Below the pieces are notes generated by a model. It did no database searches and was not told the origin of the DNA. It saw only the letters and a program-made list of their open reading frames with translations. A stretch of DNA of 64,000 nt from Leptodontidium sp. MPI-SDFR-AT-0119 (Eukaryota; Ascomycota; Leotiomycetes; Helotiales; Leptodontidiaceae), in contig JAHLEZ010000026.1 in the NCBI GenBank assembly GCA_020726505.1, positions 248,001 through 312,000 on the forward strand. The letters run 5' to 3'. The translations under genes and the position numbers were made by a program. Position 1 is the stretch's first letter. The number at the start of each line of letters is the position of its first letter. Shown here one piece after another: positions 45,120 to 56,637 of the stretch.

Positions 45120-47229
45120 AATGGAACAGAATTCGAAGATCGTATATGTTACTGGTGGAGGTGCGGTTTGCAGTGCCGGAGAGCGGCAGGACCACTTTAC
45201 ATTTGCAGCATCTTCCAGAGATGTCCAAATTATTCACAATACCCGTAAACGCGAGATTTCGTCCTGCGAGCTCTTTCCAGGGAAGATACATAAATATTCG
45301 GGATTTGGAGGACGGTGTTCGCTTCCTGGGCACATTGGTATACCTTGGTCTGGGGACTTGTATAGTAAGCTGGCTGACGGGGGAGTTTGGAGCAGATATT
45401 AGGATCCTGTATCGCGTCCTCGCCAGAGGGTCACAGAACTAATAGTACACATTCAAAGCCGTAAGCAGTGTATGAGAGGTAGGCTACGCTCAATCGCATG
45501 GTTGTATTCATGCGCAACATCCCCAATTCCGCTACTCCACATCATAACATCACATTGGTAACAACACTATATTACGCCGCGCATAAGGGCATCTTGTGAT
45601 GGGCCTTCATTATCCGACCATGGCGAATTAGACTTCGCGATACGGCGTCCTTGGTGCTTGAACGTAATTCTAGGACGCCCATGTTAAATGGAGGGGGGAA
45701 ACTCCACAAACCAACCTCTCCTGACTTGGGGTTTGTCTCTGGTGAGGACAGTTTACAAGGATTCTTGAGAGAGATGATGGGGACCACACGTCAGGGTGGC
45801 TCCAAGTGAACTGCGTCAGCACTGGATCGAGATCGTGATCGTGATCGTGATCGCAGAGCGCAATTGCGAATTGAGACCCCCTTCCAGATGATTTTCTTTA
45901 AGCTCCAGCGCAACTAGTATCCGAATATCTAGGTCTTTTGGCTGGTTTCAGAGAGAACAAATGGTAGTAACTAGGCATAAGCTGGAAACAATTTTGTGCA
46001 GATCAAAGAACCCAGATGTATCGAATCGGATCGGGTTTGCGGAGGCAGGTCCGGTTACCGAGCTCTGATGTTGATGGACATTGGCCACACCTAAGACATC
46101 CCAGCCCCAACCTTGACCAATTATTCAACTGCAAAAGAGTGGAGTGCCAATGAACATGCATGAGTGGACGGGACACTAGCTTGGCTTAGGACACAAAAAC
46201 TTCGGTCAAGAACCCCACCTTTTATCTCCAATCAGTTCTCAAAGACGCTGCAAGGCAACTCGTCAGTTGCATTACATTACATTACTTCGTAAAAAAAATT
46301 ACTTCATGCCATTAAGCTTCGACCATCGACATAGACTTTTCACGAAACCACTCTAGCGTTCTGATCAGCCTCAACCGTTGGACGGCGTCGAGATCGTCCC
46401 GCGTGGCACGCCACTCTGACAAGGGCCGGCCTACTTACTGCACGTATGAACTCGGTGTGGATGAAGAAAACCTGATTTGGACGCGCTACAGTGGAAGCTG
46501 ATCTCCAGGCCGTGCGCCAGGACTCATGTTTCGATTGGCCTGACAAGCGAAAGTTGCTAGGCGGACTTTAACGTCGAATCCGTGATGTCTGAAAAAGAAA
46601 TTCGCCATGACAGTGGATGGAGGTAGAGTCGCCCAGCTACGAGTCATAGTTGGCAATGGAGAGCCGTGGAGAGCCATGAAGAAGGAGTGGCCGCTCCTTC
46701 AACTTGGTACCGAACCAGTTTGTCGCAGTCCATGGAATTGCCCCGAGCCCGGATAATCCCAGCGGATCTTCCTTTGTCGATCCACAATTACGTAGTACGA
46801 AGACTGTGTCCCCCTATCCGTTCAGGTGGAGTTGCTACAGTTAGCAACGCAGCAAAGTTTACCGAAACACGTGTAAGGAATTTTTGAAGAATGCCAGTGG
46901 TTAACCCATCGCTCAGAAGTTTCGTACCCCGTACAGCCTCTGAATGCATCCCAAGTAACAGCAACTTTCAAACAGAGGTCGTTTGTTTTCATGATGGGAG
47001 ATGCAGAGATGAAAATATTGAAATATCTTTCAATTTGCTCCTTCTTTTTCTACTACTAGTACATGAAGGTCATATTGTACAAGAAACCCCAATTCAAGAA
47101 AACGCCGTCTTTATCATCGTCTGCATCGTATCAGAAACCAATCCATGGAGGAGAGAGATTTCGGCGCTTCTCACAGTAAGCCAATGGTCACATCTCCCTT
47201 GACTCGTGCGTAAAGGTCGACCTACACAT
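45120..47229. other. intergenic region
   Basis: Contains a GATCGT hexamer microsatellite at 45831-45854 and a TTACA run near 46270. No gene supported. Confidence 0.45.
45831..45854. repeat. GATCGT microsatellite
   Basis: Three GATCGT units and one GATCGC in tandem. Confidence 0.75.
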
Positions 47230-47708
47230 TCACATCAGACCTATTGTAACATCACCCTTCACTCTGGCGTAGAGATCTACCTCGACTTCAAGATCTAGCT
47301 CGATCTTGATCTTTAAGCTGCTATCTCTCTCCTGTACAGGCTGTGGACGATCTTTGATTCTCGACTCCCGGATGGCGCCTGTTCTGCCACCCAGGTTTCC
47401 AGTCTGACGGTCTTCAGCGCGGAGGATTTGTTGTTGTTGTTGTTGTGGTTGGTATTGTTGCTGTTGCTGTTGCATTCGCTGGTCTGGCTGGCGAGGAGCT
47501 CTCTGCATCGTGCGTTCACCCCTCTTTGCCTTTGGTGTTGGCTGAACCGCTTGCTGCTGCTGCTGTTGTTCGTCGTCGGACTCGGATTGGTATTCTTCCT
47601 CCTCAAAGGTCTGTTGCTTCTCTCTAGAGTGGGAAGCATCATTAGCTTCGGTGATAGTCGCGAAGTCGGGTTAGGACTTCAAGGCAGGTAGGCTTACTGG
47701 TCTGACAT
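47230..47708 (-). CDS. 134-aa glutamine-rich disordered protein with the shared C-terminal motif
   Basis: Exon 1 is only 11 nt (47698-47708, MSDQ start). A 74-nt intron (47624-47697, GTAAGC...TCTAG) leads to exon 2 (47230-47623), and the phases agree. The protein has an acidic patch EEEEYQSESDDE, poly-Gln runs around residues 25-30 and 60-80 (QQQQQQ, QPQQQQQQ), basic stretches, then a final DSSLKIKIELDLEVEVDLYA and RVKGDVTIGLM. The tail is clearly homologous to that of the 201-aa protein at 44458. The Gln-rich centre is prion-like in composition. No enzyme domain is present. A TATAAG-type box lies about 160 bp upstream. Confidence 0.7.
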
Positions 47709-48789
47709 TGTGCTTGGGATATCTGACTTGACTGGAGAAGACGGTCTAGTTGCTGGAGGTGATGGCGGGAAATGAATATTTGCTGTGTTTGAATGTTTGT
47801 GTGTGTGTGTAAATCTCAGATGATGATGAAGTGTGATAAAGAATTTCTCTTGAGTCCCAATGCTAGCTTTACTTATACAAAGCTAAGCTTGCCCTTTCTT
47901 GGTCTTGAGATATGACGAGCCCCAGCATTCAGTCATAGCATCCTGATAACCCTGAAAGTCTAGACTTCTCAAGACCTTATCGAAATCAAGTTTGGGGAAA
48001 CCTAGCAACGCTTCAGACCAGGAGCTGTTGATCTCAACTTCCCCATCCGGTCGCAGCTATGGCATTTCATTTGTCCTGGCAAAACATGCGTCATACCTTC
48101 CCTCACAACTGACGTTGGTGCCACAGACTCAATCTCCAAACAGTGGGGAAGCTCATGCGTGTTCTGTCCTGCCGGGGGACCCTTAACGAGAAATTGATGT
48201 GCACGGGAAGCGCCACACCGCCGTGCAAAACCCAGTCTATGGATCCGTGGTCTGAAACATGGAAAACGAGAAAAAAACAAGAATTCTCCCTCCCCAAAAA
48301 TAAAAAGGCTATCGCTCGGTTGGTAGGCCGAGCTTCCGTGTCTGCCCCTCATATCCGAGAACTTAACCGGGTGATCTGCATGCTAGGTCCCACCGTCAAA
48401 ACAACTTGGTTCAGGCTTTAAGCAGCCCTTTCTGGTCTAGCGCGTTTAGATGTCAACATTGACCCTGATGGGCATCCTAAATTGACGAGTTGATGAGTTG
48501 GAGCATTTTTAATTTATTTCTTGTCGCTCATTTGTTTCGGTCATGACTTGGTGCATGGGGTGGAGCACAGGGAGTTTCCATTTAGCCTTGTCAGCGCTCT
48601 GGTTTTACATCATAGCTCCAGGATGACGGCTGTAGAGACTCGGGACATGATGGCAATGATGTAATTGCAGCTTACAAACAGTACTCGAATCTTTTCGAGT
48701 AGGTGATGTTGTAGAGGCTCTTGGGACGCTGAGTTTTGGAGACTTATCTTTCTGCAATTTCTGGCACTTGTTGGTGTAGGCAGCTCAAA
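47709..48789. other. intergenic region; from 48368 it is the source copy of an inverted duplication
   Basis: Upstream sequence of the gene at 48790. From 48368 on it is matched, inverted and mutated, by 61705-62551. Confidence 0.6.
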
Positions 48790-49263
48790 ATGCCACTAGG
48801 TATCATCACGTCGATTGCAGCCTGTCCTGCAATAATTGGAACAACCGAGGCTGTCCGCCAAGGTCAAAAGCAGAACTCCAGAGAAGCACATCGAGGACGG
48901 AAAGCAAACTTGTATGTGACATGCAACGATCCATCACGGAAAAGTCGTGATATCCACGGTGGAACTGTTGTTCTCCGTAACAGCAAGGTAAGTTTTATAA
49001 GAGAGACAAAGAAAAGTATACTTCAACTTCCCAACCCAGTCTTCTAGCAGGAATAAACAAGTCGGACTGAGGTGTGTTTAGCTCTACGTCACGAATGTAA
49101 ATCCAAAGTCGAAGTTCCTACCAGACGATGGAAAGGATAATGTCGCAAGTCAGGGCCACCAGCTTGCGGGATACTTCTTTGGATACCCAGGGAGCAACTG
49201 GGGACGGCGAGGCGATGGATATGTTTCTACTATTTCGGACGACCCGCCACAGCTCAACTGGAT
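48368..49263 (+). repeat. source segment of inverted duplication
   Basis: The reverse complement of 61705-62551 follows this segment from GGGTGATCTGCATGCTAGG to CCACAGCTCAACTGGAT. This copy has an intact coding frame. The other carries many transitions. Confidence 0.85.
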
Positions 49264-49546
49264 TTACATTGACAAAGATACATATGAGGTCAAATACGGC
49301 TTGAAGGTGCAAGCCGAGGGAAATTTAGTCGGGCCATGGAATGTTACGCCTATTGACAGAAGGCTGAATTTTGATGGCTGGGAAGGGTTTACGGTGGTTG
49401 AGGAGGAAGAAGGCGTTTGGGCGTTGTATTTTGACGTGGATGACGATGGGCTTGCGGAGAAGGTAGAGGTGACGAAGAGGATAATGGAAGTTGAGCTTAC
49501 GAGAAAGGAGTTGAGAATGAGGAAAGGGGATAGCATCTTGAAGTAA
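48790..49546 (+). CDS. conserved fungal protein of unknown function, 220 aa
   Basis: Exon 1 48790-48987 and exon 2 49082-49546 join in phase across a GTAAGT...TTTAG intron. The protein begins MPLGIITSIAACPAIIGTTEAVRQGQK, then has beta-rich segments (NLYVTC, GGTVVLRNSKLYVTNV), HQLAGYFFGYPG, PPQLNWIYIDKDTYEVKYG, LNFDGWEGFTVVEEEE and WALYFDVDDDGL, ending in a charged helix EVELTRKELRMRK. It resembles a family widespread in Pezizomycotina with no assigned reaction. There is no signal peptide. The first exon and upstream DNA were duplicated to 61.7-62.5 kb and destroyed there by RIP. Confidence 0.85.
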
Positions 49547-50378
49547 CTTTGTTTTCGATTTGTGGTTTTGGAGTTTTTGAACGGTATAGCATAGGGCGTT
49601 GTAAAAATACTACGGTATATCACTGAAAGATACCTTGAATGTACTTTGTTATCGTCGAGCCTGCAGTACATCATCTTTGAAGTGCCATACCGTCCATTTT
49701 CCACCAAGTGGAAAGTCAGCAGACCGTGGGTCTGTGAGAGCCACCAGTAGACAAGTAGCTACAGAATTTGGCTTGAATAGGCAGCGGCCAGGCTGTGGGT
49801 CCAGCCTCTGGACCTTTATTGACTCCACCAATGATGATCGCCCGCCGCAGTGCCTATGACTTCACACCTAATTATGACTTCACAGATCAGAGCCTAGGAC
49901 CCCTCTCCATGTTTCCTCATGCGTAAGATCGAGAAATGGCACTGAAGAATTTCTCTCCCTGACAAAACGATTATATCAAATGCCACATCATAATTTAGAC
50001 TTTGCCATCCGTCTAGACCTCCCCTCCCTCCCTCCAACCATGCTTTCCCTTTCCCCCGCCATCCTGCCCGATCTCTGATCTGACACTTGCTCCACATGAC
50101 ACATCCTCAGCAACCACCTCAAGCTGTGCTGTGGTACAAGAAACAGGTTTGTAGAAACAGTCCAAGAGGGTGTTCCCAAACTTGCTACGGAGTAGGCTTC
50201 CCACAACCCGTAGCCAGCCCGTTCTCTGTGCCGTCCGTCGTCCGTCGTCCGAAGCAAAAACAAGGAACCCTCTTAGCTCTTGAATTCCCACATCAAAACG
50301 CTTACTACACTCACCTATCGATCACTCAAGACGAGACAAAGACATCTGACACAAAGAAGAAGAAAAACGAACGACAAG
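49547..50378. other. intergenic region
   Basis: Contains the pyrimidine-rich leader of the gene at 50379 (CT-rich tract near 50015-50065). No gene supported. Confidence 0.45.
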
Positions 50379-50717
50379 ATGGACACCAACAACATTACCC
50401 CGCAAAACCCCATGCAGAAGCAGGATACGTATTATGAGGCTACGATGAGATGGATTGAGGATACGTACTTGAAGTATTTTGGGCAGAATAGGACGTCGTA
50501 TGGTGTTAAAGGTAAGCAAGCTTTTACTTCACTTAATGGTGCTTGAGAAAGTTACTGACGCTTGTTAGAGACCTTGAGTAAGACGGAAGTGACCGGCAAC
50601 AAAGATGTTGATGGTATTCAGCATGCTGTAGGAGAGACGGTGGGGAATGTGTTTGCTGAGGGGGGAGTTGGCGAGAGTGTCGGCAAAGTGGTGGATAAGG
50701 GGTTGTTGACCCGCTGA
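50379..50717 (+). CDS. 93-aa small hydrophilic protein
   Basis: Exons 50379-50511 and 50569-50717 join through a GTAAGC...TTAG intron with matching phase. The N-terminal half (MDTNNITPQNPMQKQDTYYEA, MRWIEDTYLKYFGQNRTSYG) is an amphipathic Tyr/Trp-containing helix. The C-terminal half (GNKDVDGIQHAVGETVGN, GGVGESVGKVVDKGLL) has the Gly-Val-Lys repeat style of the LEA-like neighbours. No family is recognised. The promoter leader is rich in CT and CAAG. Its tail-to-tail neighbour is the hydrolase at 50904. Confidence 0.75.
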
Positions 50718-50903
50718 GACCCGGGGATCGCTTGGAGAGGATAATCATATTTTCGATTGTTTATTTATGATACACATGTATTTCGATGAATGATTACAAT
50801 GAGAATATCTCCATGTCTTGAAAGAAGAACCAACCGTACAATAAGTGCAGAACTACAAGTCGTAAGTCGTTGTCTATTTGGTCATCCCGCGCCAATCAAC
50901 AGC

Positions 50904-52558
50904 CTAGATGCTCAAATCCTCTGCTGGCAATGGAACCATCACCGCCTTCTTGAGCTCCGTATCCTCAGCTATATCACCTCGCTCGATCATCTTCTGAATT
51001 ATCTCCTCGTTCATCGGCAAAGGTGTTTCAGCAGCCTTCTTCAAACTTTCCTCATCCACTCCGCCATCGACCTGGTGCGGCATCTCTGAACACCCCAAAA
51101 TAGCCTGCAATTGGAACTCGTCTTCAGAATCTCCCTTCTCCTGCGGCAGTCTTGGACTCAACATTTTCCCATCATCATCCCAAAGCTGCGATTCCGACTG
51201 CGTTCTAGTGAGTTGTTCCCTGGTGGGTTTATACTCATCCACAATCTCGCGCGGATCAATCTTCGCCCATTCCGCGACAAGTAACGCAGAAGCCTCCAGC
51301 ATCTCATCGAACCTCGCATTCTTATCTGGACGAAACATGCTACAGTGTGCTTCGATCTCGCTCTTCGCATTATTGTTGGGTTGTTCTTGGAATATCCTTG
51401 CGGCTGCGGATCCTTTCTCTGTTGGAACGGCGCAGAAGGTGCGTTTGGGGACGAAGTACCCTCCACTCCAGTATCTGTTTTCGCCTAGAGAGGTATACAA
51501 GTCTTTGATCCCAACACCTTCAAGCTGACTCAATCTTTCCAGTCTTGTCGTTAATTGCGCCTGCTTCATCAATGCACCGACGAACTTAAGATGGCTGGCC
51601 ATCCACGCAAAACCTACTCCAATACTATCTCGACTGACATAAGTCAGACCGCGAGACATATTGTCTTTGTAGTTGATGTTGTACGGATTCAGGTCTTCTT
51701 TCTTGATCTTCGATAAAGAACTGCGGATAGTATCTCGATGGATATATGCCGCTACCCCACCTGCCACGATAGCGCCGTATGTTCCTGTGCGAGCAGCGAG
51801 TGTCTGCCAGCGCATCCAAGAAGAAGCTTCAGTTGTCGTAGCTAGGGCTGAAGAAGTCGTCGCACCCGTAAGGGAAGAGGAGACGGTCAAGAAGATGTTC
51901 CAGACAGAGCTGAGATTTTGGTATTGCGAAAATGTTCCATATGCGAACATTGAACGGGAAAGCCCATTGAAAGGGGTGTCGAAAGTGAGGACTCCATGAA
52001 TCAGAGGGAACATCAACTTCTGACCCGGCACATTCGATACTGGTCGGTTGTCAAGGACAGAGAATAATGCATCGGCCGCCACGAAACCTCTGTAAATTGC
52101 ATCAGTTAGTTTCGATGTTTGTAGTGAGTATTTCATTCTTGTAGTGTGGATATACCCCATAGAATGCGCCACCAAGATGACCCCAACCGATGGGTCGAAA
52201 ATCGCAGATGGAGTCGCAGCATCTCTCTCAAGATCGGTAACTTGATTTTGCAGCCTGGCATGTATCAGTGCCAGATCCAGAGTAACATCGTGCGAGTAGC
52301 TTACCATTCTCTGAAAGTCTCCACACAAGCGGCCAGATCTCCCCGTGTCTCGTATTTAGGATATACTCTCGTCTGCACATCTAGATCTGGAGACTTCTCC
52401 AAGACGGATTTCTTCAGCGCCTAGATTATGCAGTTAGCTTGTGGAGTCCCCTACGCGTAGAGCCCTTGGTAATAAAAACATACATCTGGGAACTCGAAGA
52501 AAGTCTCCTCGTCGCCTTTGAAGCCGTGTATAAAACACAGCAGCAATGTCTTAACCAT
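50904..52558 (-). CDS. alpha/beta hydrolase, DUF676/lipase-like, 491 aa
   Basis: Exons 52484-52558, 52305-52420, 52156-52254 and 50904-52089 (minus) join in phase. The start MVKTLLLCFIHGFKGDEETF holds the HG oxyanion dipeptide after the first beta strand. The nucleophile elbow is VAHSMGG with Ser about residue 95. LIHGVLTFDTPFNGL follows, typical of DUF676 serine esterases (TPF.GL). A hydrophobic helix near AIVAGGVAAYI may anchor it to membrane. The long charged C-terminus is family-variable. It probably cleaves lipid or ester bonds. An in-frame ATG 93 nt upstream (52651) would add 31 residues, but the family begins at MVKT. Introns are 50-66 nt. Confidence 0.85.
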
Positions 52559-53170
52559 TTTGCGATGCCCTGTTGCGTGCAGACAGTCTTTCTCAATCTC
52601 CAAATACGATGGGTCAAAACATCGGGATCTCGATCCCAAAGTTTCTGACAAAATTAGTGGACCACACCATCAGTGGGGATGCCATACCCTCCTCAGCCTG
52701 TGATGCCCAGTGTTGGCCTACTCCGTCCACTCTCTGCACCTCCTGTCCCAGCAATGCACAAAAACAGGTTTTGTGTGCTTTTCCTGACAACCCAAGAGCC
52801 CCGCTGCGTATGCATGCTTTTCATTTAGCGGTCCGTTGTATGGATGAAGCGGCATCGAAAGGGCTGTGGCATGGCAGAGGTGTGGCGGAAACCTACTCTA
52901 CAAGTACAAAGTAGACACGCTAGACAGCTAGACAGCTGAACCACCACTTGCGATGGACGTGGCTGAGGTGTCTGCGAATTAGAAGTATTCGAAGTCAATC
53001 CCGCGGGGAAGACCTGAAAACCGGGCGTTTTGGTCGTCAAAGCAGCGGGAAGGATCTACTTGTACGAAAGTACTGTAGGTTTGACTTGGCGAATCTTCAT
53101 GTGAAAGAAGAGTTAGCGGGGGTTGCACAGACGTGGAAACCCAACAGGCTGGGAAGACGGACTCGGCGTC
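52559..53170. other. intergenic region
   Basis: Upstream of the hydrolase. No gene supported. Confidence 0.4.
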
Positions 53171-53453
53171 TACGGAGGTACCTTCCGTACCTTCCGTACA
53201 GCGGTTAACTGTGGTAATAGCACTTGCAGGGGGTGGTACCCTCGCCCACTGATTTCAAGACCTGATAACGTCACATATACACATTCTGAAAAATACTACA
53301 TTCCAATGTTCAGAAGATATGCAGGAGTTCTATATACCGTTATTTCTGTGTGTTTTAATAGTGCGTTGTGGTTTCGTTGCAAGGGGGGCCAACTTCGGAC
53401 TCCTGCTAATGCTATTACCACACTTGACCGCTGTACCCTTCCGTACCTCCGTA
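53171..53453. mobile_element. MITE-like element, 283 bp
   Basis: The ends are inverted repeats of about 50 bp: TACGGAGGTAC at 53171 and its complement at 53453, continuing through TACAGCGGT and GTGGTAATAGCA. A small indel (CTTCCGTAC repeated) sits in the left arm. The centre has no coding frame. The long terminal repeats and small size fit a non-autonomous DNA transposon. No target duplication is clear. Confidence 0.7.
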
Positions 53454-53628
53454 TGCGTTTTGAACTCAGATACAGAGCGATTGATGAGCCATGAAACAAT
53501 CATCATTTAGTTAAAGCAATCTAAAGAGGATGAGGTGGTAGAAAAGATAATCCAAAGCTACAAATACACTTCCTATTCATCATCACGGACTCTTGCAAAA
53601 CAAAATACAAAAATAAACCGGTACTAGA

Positions 53629-55503
53629 CTACTGATGCTGAAACGCTCCCGGGATCCTGATAGTGAGAGTCGTCCCATTAGGGTTCGTCTCGACCTTGAT
53701 CTCAATCCCACTGACACTAACATTCGCCGAGTCCGCTTTTCTTCCAACTTGACCTTGACCCTGATCGTGCTTCTTCTCAATCTTCGAGACCTCATCGCCC
53801 TCAACGCCACTTGTTACTTCACTGACCTTCTCAAGTACCTTCCCAGAACTATCCACGATCTCACTTGTATTGTTTACAGTCTTCCTAGCCATGGACTTTA
53901 AGTCACCTGTGACTTTCCCCAGCGGCTTGCCAGCTTTGTCTAAGACGTTCCCTGAATCGTCTCCTGTGTTGCCTGCGAGAGATTTGGCGCCTTCCACTGT
54001 GCCTGTCGCTTGTTTTGTAGCTCCGCCTGCGAGGTCTTTGCCTTGGTTGGCGGCGTCTCCAACGGTATGAGTGACACCGCTTGTAGCACCTCCCAATTTA
54101 TCCGTCGCGCCATTGGCGAGCTCAGTTGGCTTTCCTGCGGCATCGCCCACTGCTTTGGTGGCGTCTCCAGTTGCTAATTGGGCTTTCTCCTGGACATCCT
54201 CGGCAGTAGAATGAGCTTTGTCTTGAGCATCCCCAGCCGCCTTTCCTGCAGTATCTCCAACCTCACCAACAGTATCGGTGGCACCACCAAGAGTATCAAC
54301 AGCACCACCAGCACCACCAGCAGTTGAAGTCGCTTGCTTCGTCGCTCCATCCACCTTCCCCCCAACAGAGTCAGTGACACCTCCCGAGAGTCCACCCGCC
54401 TTTTTCTTCTTCGGAACAGTATCAGGAAGAGACTTTGCTTTATCTCCAGTCTTCTTTGCAGTGTCCTGAGCGCCAGTAAAGGTATCGCCTCCTTTAGACA
54501 GATCCAGAGCATCTCCAACGCCAGGAAGTCCCTTTCCAAGTCCTTTGGCGGATGAAGTTGCTTTGTCCGCGGCACCTTTGGCGGTGTCCTGGGCTCGGCC
54601 TCCAACATCTGAGGCTTTCCCTTGAACACCGTCCATTGCTCCTTTTGCGGTCTTGCTGACTTTGCCAACTCTTTGTTGAGCTTGGTCTGGAAGTCCAGAT
54701 GCGGTGTCCTGAGCTTTCTTGGGGACATCACCGACCGCATCAGTGGCATTGCCCAGTGGACCATCCTCAGAAGCACCATCATCCCAATCCTGATCCTGAT
54801 CCTGACCCTCCTCATCCTCATCTGATTTACCCTGACTTTGTTCATCTTCATGATCATCAGACTCATCACCCTGGTCATCCTGATCATAGTCGCCATTCGC
54901 GACTGAGTTGTTATCATGATCTTCCTCCTCTTGCTCCTCGTCATCATGTTCCGACCCAGAAGCCATCTCTAGCTCCGGCTCCGGCTCAGGCTCAGGTTCT
55001 GGCGCTGGAGCTGGCGCTGGAGCTGGTACCTTCTTCTTTTTCATGATAGGCTTCTGAACAGCGGGAGCCAGAGCATCATCAAACTTCGAGTCGCGTCGGT
55101 TGTCGTTGGATTTGGCTTGATCGGGCTGAGGTGTGTTGTCGGCTTCTGGAGCTTGAGCCTCAGGCTCAGATGGTGGTGGTGCCGGCTTCTTCTTCTTGAT
55201 GATCTTTTTGGGCGCTTCTGGTTCGACTTCTTTGGCATCGTCGGGCGGTTGAGGACTTGGTGGAGCCACATCAGCAGCTGGTCTTGGAACTAGCTTCTTC
55301 TTCCTGATGGGCGAGCCAGGAGAAGTAACATCATCTTGCTGAGGTGGTGGAGGCTTGGGGGAAGCCTTCGAAGCTGATTTCTCAACAGTGTTGGTGTCGC
55401 CATTGGTAGGCCCTTTCTTCTTCTTCAGCGAAGACGTTTTGTTGGGCATTTCGCCCTGGCCTATAGGCATCTGAGGAGCTTTCGGAGTTCGTGGAGCAGA
55501 CAT
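53629..55503 (-). CDS. 624-aa LEA-like disordered protein
   Basis: Translation from the ATG at 55503 (an upstream ATG in frame at 55599 would add 32 residues). Residues 1-210 alternate Pro-rich with basic KKKK patches (LKKKKG, IRKKKL, IIKKKKP, IMKKKK) and end in EPEPEPEPE. An Asp/Glu-rich stretch follows to about 270. From 275 to 580 the chain is LEA-like: KAKDT/AGK/DAxDK-type repeats such as GAADKATSSAKGLG, TVGEVGDTAGKAAGDAQDK and VGDAANQGKDLAGG. The C-terminus is a short beta stretch, SGIEIKVETNPNG and TLTIRIPG. It is cytosolic by composition, with no helix or signal. LEA proteins stabilise membranes and proteins in dry or stressed spores, and that role is inferred here. Confidence 0.8.
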   Translation of the reverse strand: MSAPRTPKAPQMPIGQGEMPNKTSSLKKKKGPTNGDTNTVEKSASKASPKPPPPQQDDVTSPGSPIRKKKLVPRPAADVAPPSPQPPDDAKEVEPEAPKKIIKKKKPAPPPSEPEAQAPEADNTPQPDQAKSNDNRRDSKFDDALAPAVQKPIMKKKKVPAPAPAPAPEPEPEPEPELEMASGSEHDDEEQEEEDHDNNSVANGDYDQDDQGDESDDHEDEQSQGKSDEDEEGQDQDQDWDDGASEDGPLGNATDAVGDVPKKAQDTASGLPDQAQQRVGKVSKTAKGAMDGVQGKASDVGGRAQDTAKGAADKATSSAKGLGKGLPGVGDALDLSKGGDTFTGAQDTAKKTGDKAKSLPDTVPKKKKAGGLSGGVTDSVGGKVDGATKQATSTAGGAGGAVDTLGGATDTVGEVGDTAGKAAGDAQDKAHSTAEDVQEKAQLATGDATKAVGDAAGKPTELANGATDKLGGATSGVTHTVGDAANQGKDLAGGATKQATGTVEGAKSLAGNTGDDSGNVLDKAGKPLGKVTGDLKSMARKTVNNTSEIVDSSGKVLEKVSEVTSGVEGDEVSKIEKKHDQGQGQVGRKADSANVSVSGIEIKVETNPNGTTLTIRIPGAFQHQ

Positions 55504-56451
55504 GATTGCAGGAGTGAAGAAGTCTGGATAGTGTAGAGTTTGGATTTGTAGAAAGAAAAGATTCCGAAGATTTAAGGTTATGAAGAACGCTGAGATCATG
55601 TAGCAAGCCTGGACGCAAATTTTGCTGGGTGTACAGAATCAGTGACGATGCTGACGGGGAGGCCCACATGTTACTCTGGAACTCAGGATGCGGGGTAAGA
55701 ACTTTGGACATGCATCCGAAATCCTGTTTTCAGATCTTATTTGCATAAGCACAAACGCTTTCCGCGTGGTTGGTGTTTCTTGTGGCTGTCCAAGGCGTTC
55801 TGAATTATGGAGCTCGAAAAGTTTCGCCACAATCCTGAGCCGTAATATTTAGACGCTCATTCTGCAATGCCACATTTCATGACGATCGCTTTAAGTCATC
55901 TAGACTCTTCCGTCCTATGCTTGCGCCACGATCGACGGTGCAGACCCAGAAAAGTGGCATGCTGGACTTGCAGAAATTCAACGAGGATGTCCGTTGTTGT
56001 TGATACTACCCAAAGCAGCGTAGCGTAATCGCCTCGCCGGTGGTCTACAATAGCCCTAGCAAGACTTAGGAGAAGTGAGGGGTCAGCCAGCGCAACGGCT
56101 TTTTCGCTTAGCTTCCAAAGGATCGGCGTCCAGCCTCGACGATCTCTGACAGGGTCCTAGCCAACCCGGGAACAGGATCAGATCGACGATGTCAGAAGAA
56201 GCGAGCTGTGGCTTGATTGTTGTTGACTTCGCCATCATAGGTAGCTCAGATGTGACGAAGCTCGAAGCTGTCACCCCACAACTTCCATGTTTTGGATCCC
56301 CACACGGGTTTAATCCCTATCCCGGGCCTAGAACAAGGACAATAAAACTTGGATATCCATGGAGGAATAGATTAACATTTGCCCGTGAGTAGGGATGCTA
56401 TGATGAAAGAAGGTGTCAGGCGATGGTCCATGGCATGAGTCCCAGAGTTAT
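55504..56451. other. intergenic region between divergent genes
   Basis: Shared upstream space for the LEA-like and DUF3659 genes. No gene supported. Confidence 0.45.
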
Positions 56452-56637
56452 CCCGTCCGGAGCTTGCGATGCAGCTCGGTGTTTCTGTTTCGCAGTCAGC
56501 TCTGTAAAGTTTCGTTTGTGACGTCGTCACTCGTTGAAGCTCATCCCGTCCAGAGCTTGTGATGCAGCTCGGTGGTCCTGTTTCGCAGTCAGCTCTGTAA
56601 GGTTTCGTTTATGACGTCGTCTATCCTTAAAGCTCAT
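56452..56637. repeat. tandem duplication, two 93-bp units
   Basis: Unit 1 (56452-56544) and unit 2 (56545-56637) share CCCGTCC.GAGCTTG, GATGCAGCTCGGTG, TTTCGCAGTCAGCTCTG and TGACGTCGTC. Each holds a CRE-like TGACGTC. They lie 224 bp upstream of the ATG at 56861. Confidence 0.85.

Noticed and set aside
45116..45442. A 108-aa plus-strand ORF downstream of the 201-aa gene
   Set aside because: It probably represents the 3' untranslated region of the 201-aa gene. Composition is not coding-like.
47313..47691. Overlapping frames (minus, Asn/Ser-rich; plus, Leu-rich) over the Gln repeats
   Set aside because: They arise from the CAG/CAA repeats in other frames. The spliced Gln frame has a proper start, intron and homologous tail.
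54174..54947. A 257-aa minus-strand frame rich in Arg and Met
   Set aside because: It is an alternate-frame shadow of the LEA-like gene, produced by its repetitive codons.
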